64,000 bases of DNA from Lentzea atacamensis (GTDB lineage Bacteria > Actinomycetota > Actinomycetes > Mycobacteriales > Pseudonocardiaceae). Of the stretch, positions 26,893 to 35,410 are shown piece after piece. The notes beneath the pieces were generated by a model. It saw nothing but the letters and a program-made list of their open reading frames with translations. It was not told the DNA's origin and did not search any database. The stretch spans positions 70,811-134,810 of the forward strand of contig NZ_QLTT01000012.1 of assembly GCF_003269295.1 (NCBI RefSeq), in the 5' to 3' direction. Each line of letters begins with the position of its first letter. The stretch's first letter is position 1. A program made the position numbers and the translations under genes.

Positions 26893-26939
26893 CGTTTTCC
26901 TGCCCGCTGAACCGGTTTCGGTCTGGCGGGCAGGAAACG
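26893..26939 (+). terminator. rlmB terminator hairpin
   Basis: CGTTTTCCTGCCCGC pairs with GCGGGCAGGAAACG around an 18-base loop, with one extra T in the left arm. Confidence 0.8.
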
Positions 26940-27210
26940 GCGATCTCGGTTGTCGCCAAGAGCTTGCGGGTGACCGGCATGACAAACGGCAGGGTCTATT
27001 CCGCGGCACTCCCGAGCGCGGGTACGTTCTCTGGTGTTCGCCAATTGCCAGTTGTGCGGGCAGGAGTCGGAGCAGGTTGCACCGCTCGGTCGAGCGCGTG
27101 ACACCCGTTTGGCACCAGTTGACACAGACTGTGACCGTTTGGGGTTCAATCAGGCGAACCCGAGGTCAACTGTGAAGAAGATCAGCCTCACGTTTCGCTA
27201 TTGTAACTAC

Positions 27211-27240
27211 TTTAGGTAACTGGTCTGCTCCGTTTAGGTA
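27211..27240 (+). promoter_or_regulatory. TTTAGGTA direct repeats, candidate operator
   Basis: TTTAGGTA occurs at 27211-27218 and 27233-27240, start to start 22 bases (two helical turns), in an unusually A+T-rich stretch about 160 bases before the MFS start. This geometry suits a dimeric regulator binding one helix face. No regulator is encoded next to it. Confidence 0.4.
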
Positions 27241-27397
27241 CACACTGTGGTAGGACAGACGTTGAACGGTCAGACAGCTTCTACCGTGATTGTCGATAGA
27301 AATTGATTACCACCGGCGGGGGCGACGTGACTCGGCGTAGAGCGAATCAGGACGTGCTGATTCGCCGCGCGCGGGGCGCGGCTCGCCGAGGTCCCGC

Positions 27398-28621
27398 ATG
27401 ACGACCCGCGGCGCTCTCCGCGACCTCGTCGGTTTGCGTGAGTTCCGCGCCATGTGGATCGGTTCGACCGCTTCGACCGCCGGTGACCAACTCGCGGCAG
27501 TGGCATTGTCACTGCTCGTATTCGAACGAACACAATCCGCTGCCTGGACCGCCCTCACCTGGTCGCTGACGCTCTTCCCGCCGCTGATTTCGGGCCCGCT
27601 GCTCGGCTGGGTCGCCGACCGCTTCCCGCGACGCACGGTAATGGTGACGACCGCGTGGTCACAGGCTGTGCTCATGGGCGCGATGGCCATTCCGGGCATG
27701 CCGCTCTGGGCCATGATCGTGCTGCTGGTGGTCGTGCTGGCGATCTCCTCGCCATATCTCGCGGCCCAGGAGGCGAGCCTCCCGCACGTCCTGCCCAAAC
27801 ACCGCTACGACGACGGCGTGGCGCTCTTCGGCACGTCCGTCGACATAGCTCAGATGGCCGGCCTGGCCGCCGCGGGCTTCCTCGTGGCCCACACCAACCC
27901 CGGTGTGGCACTCATGATCAACGCCGGCACGTTCGTCTTCCTGGCGGTCTTGGTGCAGGTGTCCGTGAAGCACCGTCCGGCCGCCGATCCCCTGGGCCGC
28001 AAGAAGAAGGATGATGAGCCCCGCGGCGCGCTGACCCTGCTGGTGTCCGAGCCGCGATTGAGGACGCTGCTGGGCGTCCGCATGCTCGCGGGCCTCGCGA
28101 TGGTCCCGGAAGGACTCGCCGTCCCGTTGGCGGCCAGCCTCAACGCCGTGTGGGCGGTCGGCTTGATTCTCGCGATCGAGCCCGCGGCGAACGTTCTGGG
28201 CGTGGCTCTGCTCTTCCGTCTCGTGCGAGATCCGGCAAAACGTGAACGGCTGATCGGTCCTCTTGCGATCCTGTCGCTGGCGCCTTTGATCATGTTCGCG
28301 TTCAACCCGAACCTGACGTGGACGATCGTTTTGCTCGTGATTGCCGGTATAGGAGGCGCTTATCACACACCGGCTCGTTCGGCGTGGATGCGGCTGCTAC
28401 CGGATCAGTACAGAGGAAGGGCTTACGGCATTGGGCGCGCGGCGTTGCGCTCGAGCCAGGGCGGCGGAATGGCGCTGGCCGGTGTCGTCGCCCATTCGAT
28501 CGGATCGGTCACAGCCACGATCGCGGGAGCGGGCGGTATCGGACTGCTGCTGGCGACGCAGGCCACCATCGCCTGGCGACGTGCGCGCGGTCGCAACGAC
28601 ACGAAGGCGGTGGCAATCTGA
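27398..28621 (+). CDS. MFS transporter
   Basis: 407-residue major-facilitator exporter with about twelve hydrophobic segments. Seen: FRAMWIGSTASTAGDQLAAVALSLLVF in TM1, the loop GWVADRFPRRTVMV (GxxxDRxxRR motif A) between TM2 and TM3, and a central charged loop (KHRPAADPLGRKKKDDEP). It resembles the MFS3 group of drug or macrolide-type efflux proteins. ATG start. The upstream region has the TTTAGGTA repeats. Substrate unknown. Confidence 0.85.
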   Translation: MTTRGALRDLVGLREFRAMWIGSTASTAGDQLAAVALSLLVFERTQSAAWTALTWSLTLFPPLISGPLLGWVADRFPRRTVMVTTAWSQAVLMGAMAIPGMPLWAMIVLLVVVLAISSPYLAAQEASLPHVLPKHRYDDGVALFGTSVDIAQMAGLAAAGFLVAHTNPGVALMINAGTFVFLAVLVQVSVKHRPAADPLGRKKKDDEPRGALTLLVSEPRLRTLLGVRMLAGLAMVPEGLAVPLAASLNAVWAVGLILAIEPAANVLGVALLFRLVRDPAKRERLIGPLAILSLAPLIMFAFNPNLTWTIVLLVIAGIGGAYHTPARSAWMRLLPDQYRGRAYGIGRAALRSSQGGGMALAGVVAHSIGSVTATIAGAGGIGLLLATQATIAWRRARGRNDTKAVAI

Positions 28622-28826
28622 AACAGAACGGTCACCAATAGCGATATCCGTCTAGAGGCACCACAGGATCAAGGTGCACGATTGGAAGCCTGTCGAGGAG
28701 AGGCGGAGTCAGAAGTCACGGTTGCACATGGAGGGCACCTCCTCGTTGCGACGAGCAGCAGCGCGGTAGGTCTACGACCTGGTCAGCGGCGGCTTTGCTC
28801 ATGATGTGCCATGAGCGTAGGGGGTC

Positions 28827-30296
28827 GTGGTGAAGAACAGTTTGACTGATCGCAGGCGATCGCGGGCACTCGGATTGACTCCGATTCGCAACTGGGACCT
28901 TTGGACCGTTGCGCCTAGTGCGATCGCGTACTTTTTCGTGCTCGAAGCGGCTGTCGCCGTGGCCTCCATTTGGCTGCTGACGAAGCTCACCTCGGTCTCG
29001 CCGTCCGACTGGCTCCGCTTCGGCGCGATCATCGCCGCCATCACGATTCACCTGACCGTGGTACGCAGAGCGGAAGAGGCCCGCCGCAACGAGGCCTCCG
29101 GCCCTCACATCGACCTGACCTCGGTCTGGACCTTCGCCGCGGCCGTGGCACTCCCCGGCGGCCTGGCCGTGATCGCCACGATCTGGATGCGCATCCTGAT
29201 CCAGCCGATCGCCCGCCGCCAGCCCTACCGCTTCGTCTTCGGCACCGCCTCGATGCTGGCCTCGACTCTCCTGTCGTGGGCCGTCGTCCACCTTTCGGGT
29301 GTATCACTGGCAGCGACCGGAAACGTGCCGACCGACCTGGGCCTGGTGCTCGTTCTCGCCATGACCGCGGTCCTCTACTGGTTCATCCAGGTGATGACGG
29401 TCGCCGTGGCCTTCAAGATCGTCACCCCGAACTCGAAGGTGCTCGACTTCCTCGGCTCCAAAGTCGACAACATGCTCGAGATGAGCACCCTCGGCGCGGG
29501 CGCCATGCTCGGCATGCTCATGACCACCCACTGGGTGGGCCCGCTGCTCCTGGTCGTCCCGGTGATCCTGGTGAACGCCCTTCTGTCGCGGGCTGGAGAA
29601 CGCCGCGCGCACCTGGAACGCCTCCTCCGCGAACAGGAGCAACTCCACCAACGCCTGGCCGCGGACGCCCACACCGACTACCGCACGGGCCTGCTCAACA
29701 CCAACGGCCTGGCCGAGTACGCGGGCCGCCTGGCCGAACGCTGCCGCATCGACGGCGAACCGATGACCGTCCTGGTGATCGACCTGGACCACTTCAAGCG
29801 CATCAACGACACCTGGGGCCACCCGGCGGGCAACGCCGTCCTGGCCGAGGTGGGCCGGATCCTGCGCGAGAAGCTCCGCCCCGGCGACGTGGCGGGCCGC
29901 GACGGCGGCGAGGAGTTCGTGGTGGCGCTGAAGGACACCCCGGTGGCCCAGGGCGTGACGATCGCCGAACGCATCCGCGAGGCCATCGGCTCACTGGCCG
30001 TCCCGACGACCGACAAGCACCGCAACGTCGTGACCCTGTACGGCCGCGAGACGCAGCCCTCGGAACCGGAAGGCGAGTCGCTGCGGGCGATCTCCGCCTC
30101 GATCGGCGTGGCCGTGATCCCGGACAACGGCCCGGACATGGCCACCGCGCAGCACTCGGCGGACGCGGCCCTCTACAAGGCCAAGGAGAGCGGCCGCAAC
30201 CAGGTCCGCGTGGCAGGCCTGGACATCCCGCCGCGCCTGATGCCTGCTCCGCGCGCGGACGACATCACCAAGCCGATCACCACCCGCACGGCCTGA
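28827..30296 (+). CDS. Membrane diguanylate cyclase (GGDEF)
   Basis: 489 residues. About seven N-terminal transmembrane segments (residues 25-255) form a membrane sensor. A short coiled-coil (AHLERLLREQEQLHQRLAADA) leads into a GGDEF domain: DYRTGLLN, VIDLDHFKRINDTWGHPAGN, and active site GRDGGEEFV, a GGEEF version that is normally active. A longer than usual insertion (residues about 400-425) precedes ISASIGVAVI. It should make c-di-GMP. No EAL domain. GTG start; the 205-base leader has a small CTCGT/GACGAG hairpin. Confidence 0.9.
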   Translation: MVKNSLTDRRRSRALGLTPIRNWDLWTVAPSAIAYFFVLEAAVAVASIWLLTKLTSVSPSDWLRFGAIIAAITIHLTVVRRAEEARRNEASGPHIDLTSVWTFAAAVALPGGLAVIATIWMRILIQPIARRQPYRFVFGTASMLASTLLSWAVVHLSGVSLAATGNVPTDLGLVLVLAMTAVLYWFIQVMTVAVAFKIVTPNSKVLDFLGSKVDNMLEMSTLGAGAMLGMLMTTHWVGPLLLVVPVILVNALLSRAGERRAHLERLLREQEQLHQRLAADAHTDYRTGLLNTNGLAEYAGRLAERCRIDGEPMTVLVIDLDHFKRINDTWGHPAGNAVLAEVGRILREKLRPGDVAGRDGGEEFVVALKDTPVAQGVTIAERIREAIGSLAVPTTDKHRNVVTLYGRETQPSEPEGESLRAISASIGVAVIPDNGPDMATAQHSADAALYKAKESGRNQVRVAGLDIPPRLMPAPRADDITKPITTRTA

Positions 30297-30308
30297 TCCC
30301 GCACTCGA

Positions 30309-31124
30309 TCAGGCGGTACGACGCTGCACGGCCCCGATGCCCCGGCACGCGAGGTAGATGACGAAGCTGACCGCAGTGACCATGGCGGACACTGGCAGTC
30401 CCGGCTGCAGCGACAGCAGAATGCCGCCGACAGCCGCCACCTCCGCGAAGACGACGGAAAGAGCCGTCGCACGGACAGGTGAAGCCGTGACGCGCATCGC
30501 GGCGGCAGCCGGCGTGATCATCAAGGCCAGCACGAGGAGCGCTCCGACGACCTGGACGCTCAGCGCGGTCGCCACACCGACCAGCAGGGCGAAGACGATC
30601 GACAGCGCGCGCACCGGAACCCCGCGCGCGATCGCGACGTCCGGATCGACCGAAGCGAAGAACAACGGCCGGTAGATGAACGCCAGCACGGCCAGCACGG
30701 CGATCGACGCAACCACCAACAGCCACACGTCGGTCGAGTCGACCCCGATGATCTGCCCGACCAGCAGGCTCAGCTTGTTGACCGCACGCCCCTTGTAGAG
30801 CGCGAACATGAGCACGCCCATGCCGAGACCGAACGCCAGAATGGCGCCGATCACCGAGTCCCGGTCGCTGTCGCGCCGACTCAGCAAGCCGAGCAGCAAC
30901 GCGGCGGCCACCGAACCGATCAGCGATCCGTAGCCCACGCTGATACCGAGCAGCAGTGCAGCGGCGCCACCGGTGAACGCGAGCTCGCTGGTGCCGTGCA
31001 CCGCGAACGCCATCTTCCGGGTGACGATCAACGGACCGAGCACACCCGCCACCAACGCGAGCACAGCCGCGGCTACCAGCGCGCTCTGCACGAAGTCGAG
31101 CTCGAGCAGATCGAAGATCGTCAC
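30309..31124 (-). CDS. znuB: Zinc/manganese ABC transporter permease (ZnuB-like)
   Basis: 271-residue permease of the ABC-3 family with about eight membrane helices. It starts VTIFDLLELDFVQSALVAAAVLALVAG and contains RKMAFAVHGTSELAFTGGAAALLLG (family signature) and the coupling-helix region SRRDSDRDSVIGAILAFGLGMG. The start GTG overlaps the ATPase stop by four bases. Third gene of a complete importer. Zinc is favoured by the His-rich binding protein. Confidence 0.88.
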   Translation of the reverse strand: MTIFDLLELDFVQSALVAAAVLALVAGVLGPLIVTRKMAFAVHGTSELAFTGGAAALLLGISVGYGSLIGSVAAALLLGLLSRRDSDRDSVIGAILAFGLGMGVLMFALYKGRAVNKLSLLVGQIIGVDSTDVWLLVVASIAVLAVLAFIYRPLFFASVDPDVAIARGVPVRALSIVFALLVGVATALSVQVVGALLVLALMITPAAAAMRVTASPVRATALSVVFAEVAAVGGILLSLQPGLPVSAMVTAVSFVIYLACRGIGAVQRRTA

Positions 31125-31912
31125 GACGCGGCCTCCGCCGTGAGGTGGTGGGTCTGCTCCTCGCAGGCACCCGCGCCGACGACCAGGATCTGGTCGCGGA
31201 CCCGGACGACCTCGACCGGCGTGCGGTACAGCTCGGACAGCGTCCGTGAGTTCATGACCTCGTCCGGCGTACCGATCCGGAACCGCCCGTTGACGAGGTA
31301 CAGCACCCGATCCACCAACGGCAGCACCGGGTTCAGCTCGTGCGTGACGAACAGGACGGCCGTGTTCGCCTCGCGACGGCGCTTGTCGATCAGCTCGGAC
31401 ACCACGCGCTGGTTCGCGAGGTCCAGGGACAGCAGGGGTTCGTCGCAGAGCAGCACGGTCGGGTCGCCGACGAGTGCCTGTGCGACGCGCAACCGTTGCT
31501 GCTCGCCGCCGGACAGCACGCCGATCGGCTCGTCCGCGTACCTCGTGGCGCCGACGGACGCGATGGCCGCGTCGACGCGGATCCTGCGCTCCCGGCGGTT
31601 GCGCAGGCCGAAGCCCCACCGATGGCCGTCGAGGCCGAGACCCACCAGGTCCCGGCCCCGCAACGTCATGGACACCTCGAGCGCTCGCTGCTGCGGGATG
31701 TACCCGATGGCCCGGTTGCCGCCGGTGACCATGACCGTGCCCGAAGACAAGGGCTGCAACCCGAGCAGCACCTTCATCAGGCTGGTCTTGCCGGACCCGT
31801 TCGGACCGAGGACCGCCAGGAACTCACCGGGCTCGACGTCGAGGTCGAGCCCGTCCCACAAAACCCTGTCCCCGTAGGACAGCCGGGCCCCGCGCAGCGA
31901 GATCGCGGTCAT
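31121..31912 (-). CDS. znuC: Zinc/manganese ABC transporter ATPase (ZnuC-like)
   Basis: 263 residues. Walker A GPNGSGKTS, Q-loop IGYIPQQRALE, signature LSGGEQQRLRVAQAL, Walker B VLLCDEPLLSLD, and H-loop FVTHELN. A short C-terminal extension ends in DQILVVGAGACEEQTHHL, with Cys/His residues that might bind metal (inference). It overlaps both neighbours by four bases. Confidence 0.9.
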   Translation of the reverse strand: MTAISLRGARLSYGDRVLWDGLDLDVEPGEFLAVLGPNGSGKTSLMKVLLGLQPLSSGTVMVTGGNRAIGYIPQQRALEVSMTLRGRDLVGLGLDGHRWGFGLRNRRERRIRVDAAIASVGATRYADEPIGVLSGGEQQRLRVAQALVGDPTVLLCDEPLLSLDLANQRVVSELIDKRRREANTAVLFVTHELNPVLPLVDRVLYLVNGRFRIGTPDEVMNSRTLSELYRTPVEVVRVRDQILVVGAGACEEQTHHLTAEAAS

Positions 31913-32853
31913 GCCTTGAGCGCCTGCGAAAGCGCGTCCACCTGCTTGGTCATCCAGTCAAGGTAGCCGGTCACTCCGGCGGGCAGGGTCTCGGTGACCT
32001 CGACGACCGGCACGCCCGCCGCCTTGGCCTTCTCGACCAGCTGCTTCGTGACCTGGTTCTCGGTCTGGGTGTTGTTGACCAGCACGTTGATCTGCTTGCC
32101 GTCGACCAGCTGGTTCATCTCGGCGAGAGCGGCGGCCGGCACGTCCGACTCCTCCTCGATCGCCTTGCTGAACGCCTCGGGCGTGACGTCGTCCGCCCCG
32201 GTCTCGTCGAGCAGGTAGTGGGCGATCGGCTCGGTCGCGGCGACCTTCTTGCCCTTGCCGATGCCGTCGACCTTCTTCTCCAGCTCCTCCAGCTTGGCGC
32301 TGAAGTCCGCGGTGTTCTTCTCGAACGTCGTCTTCTTGTCCGGCGCGATGGCACCGAGCTCGTTCGCGGCCGCCTCGGCCACCGCGCGCACGGTGTGCAG
32401 GTCGTACCAGACGTGCTCGTTCTCGCTGTGGTCGTGGCCGTCCGCGTCGGGCGCCTCGCTCTTGGGAGCCTCGCTGGTGGGGGCCGGGCTGGTGGGCTCG
32501 GCGTGGTTGTCGCGCAGCGGGAACGCCTCGACCTTCTTGGTCGCGTCGCTGGTGATCAGCTTGGCGAAGAAGTCGTCGTAGCCGCCGCCGTTGAACACGA
32601 CCAGCTTGGCGTCCTTGACCAGCGCGGCGTCCGCGGGCTTGCTCTCGTACGAGTGCGGGTCGGCGCTCGGGTCGTCCAGCAGCGCCTTGACGTCCACCGC
32701 GTCGCCGCCGACAGCCTTGACCACGCTGCCCCACACGTTCGTGGACGCGACGACCTGGATCTTGCCGCTGTCCGCGGACGGCGTGTTCGTCGTGCCGCAG
32801 GCGGCCAGGCTCACCACGGCGAGAGCGCCGACCAGAGCGTTGCGGAGAGTCAT
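31909..32853 (-). CDS. znuA: Zinc/manganese ABC transporter substrate-binding lipoprotein (ZnuA-like)
   Basis: 314 residues. Signal peptide with lipobox LAACG near residue 20; cluster A-1 type fold: VVASTNVWGSVVKAVGG, DPSADPHSYESKPADAALV (metal His), and a charged loop with DADGHDHSENEHVWYD that is His-rich as in zinc-binding ZnuA proteins. The C-terminal VTETLPAGVTGYLDWM is also typical. The ATG at 32853 follows GAGGG; a GTG one codon earlier is possible. First gene of the znuA-znuC-znuB operon. Confidence 0.9.
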   Translation of the reverse strand: MTLRNALVGALAVVSLAACGTTNTPSADSGKIQVVASTNVWGSVVKAVGGDAVDVKALLDDPSADPHSYESKPADAALVKDAKLVVFNGGGYDDFFAKLITSDATKKVEAFPLRDNHAEPTSPAPTSEAPKSEAPDADGHDHSENEHVWYDLHTVRAVAEAAANELGAIAPDKKTTFEKNTADFSAKLEELEKKVDGIGKGKKVAATEPIAHYLLDETGADDVTPEAFSKAIEEESDVPAAALAEMNQLVDGKQINVLVNNTQTENQVTKQLVEKAKAAGVPVVEVTETLPAGVTGYLDWMTKQVDALSQALKA

Positions 32854-32875
32854 CACACCATCCCTCGATCAGGTA

Positions 32876-32891
32876 ATGGAAACCGTTGTCG
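32876..32891 (-). promoter_or_regulatory. Candidate Zur box upstream of znuA
   Basis: Minus strand CGACAACGGTTTCCAT, about 23 bases before the znuA ATG. It is an imperfect dyad resembling actinobacterial Zur sites (TGAAAA...TTTTCA type). The match is partial, so this is a suggestion only. Confidence 0.35.
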
Positions 32892-32910
32892 AGTTCAGTT
32901 TACGACACGA

Positions 32911-32943
32911 GAAAGCCCCCGACGCTCACGCCGGGGGCCTTTC
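32911..32943. terminator. Terminator after the msiK-like gene
   Basis: GAAAGCCCCCG pairs with CGGGGGC-TTTC with one bulged base and a loop of about ten bases, just beyond the msiK-like stop codon on the minus strand. Confidence 0.8.
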
Positions 32944-32952
32944 ACCTGTGAC

Positions 32953-34047
32953 TCATGCCTCCAGGCGCTCGCCCGATTCGGGGTGGAACAGGTGGATCTC
33001 GCTGTGGTCGCGAACCGCGATCTTGACGTGCTGGCCCAGGGTCGGCGGCGTGCGGCCGTCGACGCGGACGACGAAGCGCTGCGACGAGTCGCCGATCTTC
33101 ACAGCACCGTGCACGAGCGCGTCGGCGCCCAGCTCCTCGACCAGCTCGACCGTCATCTCCATGCCCTCTTCACCCGACGGCACGATGCCGAGGGCCTCGG
33201 GACGGATGCCGAAGGTGACCTCGTCCAGACCAACGGCGGCGTCCAGCGCGGCACGCGAGAGCGGCACGATGACGCCGTCGAGCTTCGCGCCCTCCGACGT
33301 GATCGGCACGGTCTTGAGGTTCATGGCCGGCGAGCCGATGAAGCCCGCGACGAACGCGTTGGCCGGGCGGTCGTACAGCGCGCGAGGCGTGTCGCACTGC
33401 TGCAGCAGGCCGTCCTTGAGCACCGCGACGCGGTGGCCCATCGTCATGGCCTCGACCTGGTCGTGCGTCACGTAGATCGTGGTGGTGCCGAGACGCTGCT
33501 GCAGCGCCGCGATGTTCGCGCGGGTCTCGACGCGCAGCTTCGCGTCCAGGTTGGACAGCGGCTCGTCCATGAGGAACACGGAGGGCTCACGCACGATGGC
33601 GCGACCCATCGCGACACGCTGCCGCTGACCACCGGACAGCGCCTTCGGCTTGCGCTCCAGGTACTTGGTCAGGTCGAGCATCTTGGCGGCCTCTTCGACC
33701 TTCGCCTTGATCTCGGCCTTGTTGACGCCGCGCAGCTTGAGCGCGAAGCCCATGTTCTCCGCGACCGTCATGTGCGGGTAGAGCGCGTACGACTGGAACA
33801 CCATGGCGATGTCCCGGCCCTTCGGCGGCACGTTGGTGACGTCCTTGCCACCGATCTGGATGGCGCCCTCGTCGACGTCCTCGAGACCCGCGAGCATGCG
33901 CAGCGCGGTCGACTTGCCCGAACCGGACGGGCCGACCAGCACCAGGAACTCGCCGTCGGACACCTCGAGCGACAGCTCGTCGACCGCGCGAACCGGCGGG
34001 TTGCCGGAGAAGATCCGCGAAGCCTTGACGTAGGACACCTCAGCCAT
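32953..34047 (-). CDS. msiK: Multi-sugar ABC transporter ATPase (MsiK/UgpC-like)
   Basis: 364 residues. Walker A GPSGSGKST, Q-loop MVFQSYALYPHMTV, signature ALSGGQRQRVAMGRAI, Walker B VFLMDEPLSNLDAKL, H-loop YVTHDQVEAM, and a MalK-type C-terminal regulatory barrel (FGIRPEALGIVPSG). In Streptomyces one MsiK energises several sugar importers. The malEFG-type operon nearby has no ATPase, so this protein is the likely partner. ATG at 34047 with AAAGGTG six bases upstream. Tandem LacI-type operators lie upstream. Confidence 0.88.
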   Translation of the reverse strand: MAEVSYVKASRIFSGNPPVRAVDELSLEVSDGEFLVLVGPSGSGKSTALRMLAGLEDVDEGAIQIGGKDVTNVPPKGRDIAMVFQSYALYPHMTVAENMGFALKLRGVNKAEIKAKVEEAAKMLDLTKYLERKPKALSGGQRQRVAMGRAIVREPSVFLMDEPLSNLDAKLRVETRANIAALQQRLGTTTIYVTHDQVEAMTMGHRVAVLKDGLLQQCDTPRALYDRPANAFVAGFIGSPAMNLKTVPITSEGAKLDGVIVPLSRAALDAAVGLDEVTFGIRPEALGIVPSGEEGMEMTVELVEELGADALVHGAVKIGDSSQRFVVRVDGRTPPTLGQHVKIAVRDHSEIHLFHPESGERLEA

Positions 34048-34090
34048 GTGACGCACCTTTCACCCTTGTCTGGGGCGCGACGCTATTCAT

Positions 34091-34127
34091 TGCAAGCGCT
34101 TACGGGAACAGACGTAAGCGCTTACGT
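34091..34127 (-). promoter_or_regulatory. Tandem LacI-family operators upstream of msiK
   Basis: A perfect 16-bp palindrome ACGTAAGCGCTTACGT (34112-34127) and a related TGCAAGCGCTTACG (34091-34104). Their centres are 22 bases apart, two helical turns. The AAGCGCTT core is the LacI/GalR-family operator form. They lie 45-80 bases before the msiK-like start and so probably overlap its promoter. Confidence 0.75.
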
Positions 34128-34128
34128 T

Positions 34129-34920
34129 TCAGAAGGCGTTCACGTTGCGGGCCACCCAGTCGGCGAAACGGGCGGGAGCACGTCCGGTCACCTGCTCCAC
34201 ATGGCCGCTGACCTGCTGCTCCTCCACCGTCGGCGATCCGAGAACTGCCAGCGTTCCGTCCACAACGGGCGGCGGCATGAACTGCAGCATCTGCTCACGA
34301 GCCTCCTCAACGGACTGCTCGACGAACCGGATCTCCCGCCCGATCGCCGACGAAAGCGCTTTCGTCCGTTCAACCGGAGTCAGCGCTTCCGGACCGGTCA
34401 GCACATACGTGCGCCCCTCGTGCCCGCCCTGCAACGCCACCGCCGCGACCGCCGCGATGTCCGCCGGATCGACGAACGGCAGCGCCACGTCCGCGAACGG
34501 CGCCGCGGCCACACCGTGCTCACGGATCGGCCGCACCCAGGCGAAGGTGTTGGTGAAGAACCCGCTCGGCCGCAGGATCGTCCACTCCAGACTCGACTGC
34601 CGCACGGCCTCCTCGAACGACGCCATCCGCGAGTGCGGCACCAGGCCCGGCCGCGTCCCGGCACCCTGCGACGACAGCAGCACCACGCGGCGGACGCCGG
34701 CAGCCTTCGCCACGTCCAGCACACCGGCCACATCGGCGGACGGCCCGAGCAGGTCTCCCGCGAACAGCAGGAACAACGCGTCCGCACCGTCCAGCACGGG
34801 CTCCAGCGTCGACGGGCGCGCAAGATCCACCTGCGGCCGCGACACCCCGCGTGCCTTGTCCCCCAGCAACTCCATCAACGGACGTCCAACGTTTCCGGTC
34901 GCCCCGGTCACCACGATCAC
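34129..34920 (-). CDS. NmrA-like NAD(P)-binding protein
   Basis: 263-residue atypical short-chain dehydrogenase. Seen: VVTGATGNVGRPLMELL (Rossmann glycine motif), RRVVLLSSQGAG, WTILRPSGFFTNTF and the C-terminal segment ARFADWVARNVNAF. Such proteins act as quinone reductases or redox sensors (QorB, NmrA types); no Tyr-x-x-x-Lys pair is obvious. GTG start. Divergent from an HxlR regulator, a common pairing for quinone or electrophile response. Confidence 0.85.
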   Translation of the reverse strand: MIVVTGATGNVGRPLMELLGDKARGVSRPQVDLARPSTLEPVLDGADALFLLFAGDLLGPSADVAGVLDVAKAAGVRRVVLLSSQGAGTRPGLVPHSRMASFEEAVRQSSLEWTILRPSGFFTNTFAWVRPIREHGVAAAPFADVALPFVDPADIAAVAAVALQGGHEGRTYVLTGPEALTPVERTKALSSAIGREIRFVEQSVEEAREQMLQFMPPPVVDGTLAVLGSPTVEEQQVSGHVEQVTGRAPARFADWVARNVNAF

Positions 34921-34977
34921 GTGCAGCTCCTCGTCATTGCTTCGGTATCCCGAGGAAAGCTAACATCGTGGAGTTAG

Positions 34978-34987
34978 TAGGTACCTA
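34978..34987. promoter_or_regulatory. Candidate HxlR-type operator
   Basis: Perfect palindrome TAGGTACCTA in the 84-base gap between the divergent NmrA-like and HxlR genes, 18 bases before the regulator's start. HxlR-family sites often contain GTAC-centred dyads. Confidence 0.45.
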
Positions 34988-35004
34988 GAGGAAAGTGACT
35001 ATCC

Positions 35005-35355
35005 GTGGAGCCCGTACCGGAGCTGGCCTGCCCGATCGCGCCGGTCGTCGACCTGGTCTTCAGCCGCTGGACGACGCCGATCCTGTGGACGCTGCACGAG
35101 TACGGCCGGCAGCGGTTCGTGGAGCTGGAGCGCCGCATCGGCACGATCACGCCGAAGGTCCTCACGCAGCGGCTGCGGCAGATGGAGCGCGACGGCCTGG
35201 TCACGAGGACCTACCACCCGGAGGTTCCGCCGCGGGTGGAGTACGAGATCAGCGAGCTGGGGCGCAGTCTCGCGCCGATCTTCCACCAGCTCGCGGAGTG
35301 GTCGAAGCACAACCTGGCCGACGTCGAGAAGGCCAGGCAGCGCTACGACCGATGA
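35005..35355 (+). CDS. HxlR-family transcriptional regulator
   Basis: 116-residue winged-helix regulator. It begins ELACPIAPVVDLVFSRWTTPILWTL (family Cys near the N-terminus, possible redox or electrophile sensor), followed by RRIGTITPKVLTQRLRQMERDGLV (recognition helix) and RVEYEISELGRSL. GTG start. Divergent from the NmrA-like gene, which is the expected target. Confidence 0.9.
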   Translation: MEPVPELACPIAPVVDLVFSRWTTPILWTLHEYGRQRFVELERRIGTITPKVLTQRLRQMERDGLVTRTYHPEVPPRVEYEISELGRSLAPIFHQLAEWSKHNLADVEKARQRYDR

Positions 35356-35410
35356 GTTTCCGGCGGTGCACCGGTCCACCCCTGCAAAGGCCGAACGCGG
35401 GAGTGAACCG

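Larger units (their letters stand above)
26827..27397. other. 571-bp gene-free interval
   Basis: No convincing gene. From left to right it holds a short palindrome (CTAAGGGCGCCCaTTAG, 26862-26878), the rlmB terminator (26893-26939), about 250 bases with nothing recognised, a lower-G+C stretch with two TTTAGGTA direct repeats (27211 and 27233), and the leader of the MFS gene. The short open frames here (e.g. 27034-27219) lack a ribosome site and codon bias. Confidence 0.7.

Noticed and set aside
27034-27219. Short Cys-containing frame in the gap before the MFS gene
   Set aside because: No ribosome site, atypical codon use, and it runs into the A+T-rich leader; more likely non-coding.
28622-28826. 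Possible cyclic-dinucleotide riboswitch before the diguanylate cyclase
   Set aside because: Only one small hairpin is visible and no conserved riboswitch core could be matched by eye.
32218-34977. Long plus-strand open frame (919 codons) opposite znuA, msiK and the NmrA-like gene
   Set aside because: High-G+C antisense shadow running across three real genes and their intergenic operators.
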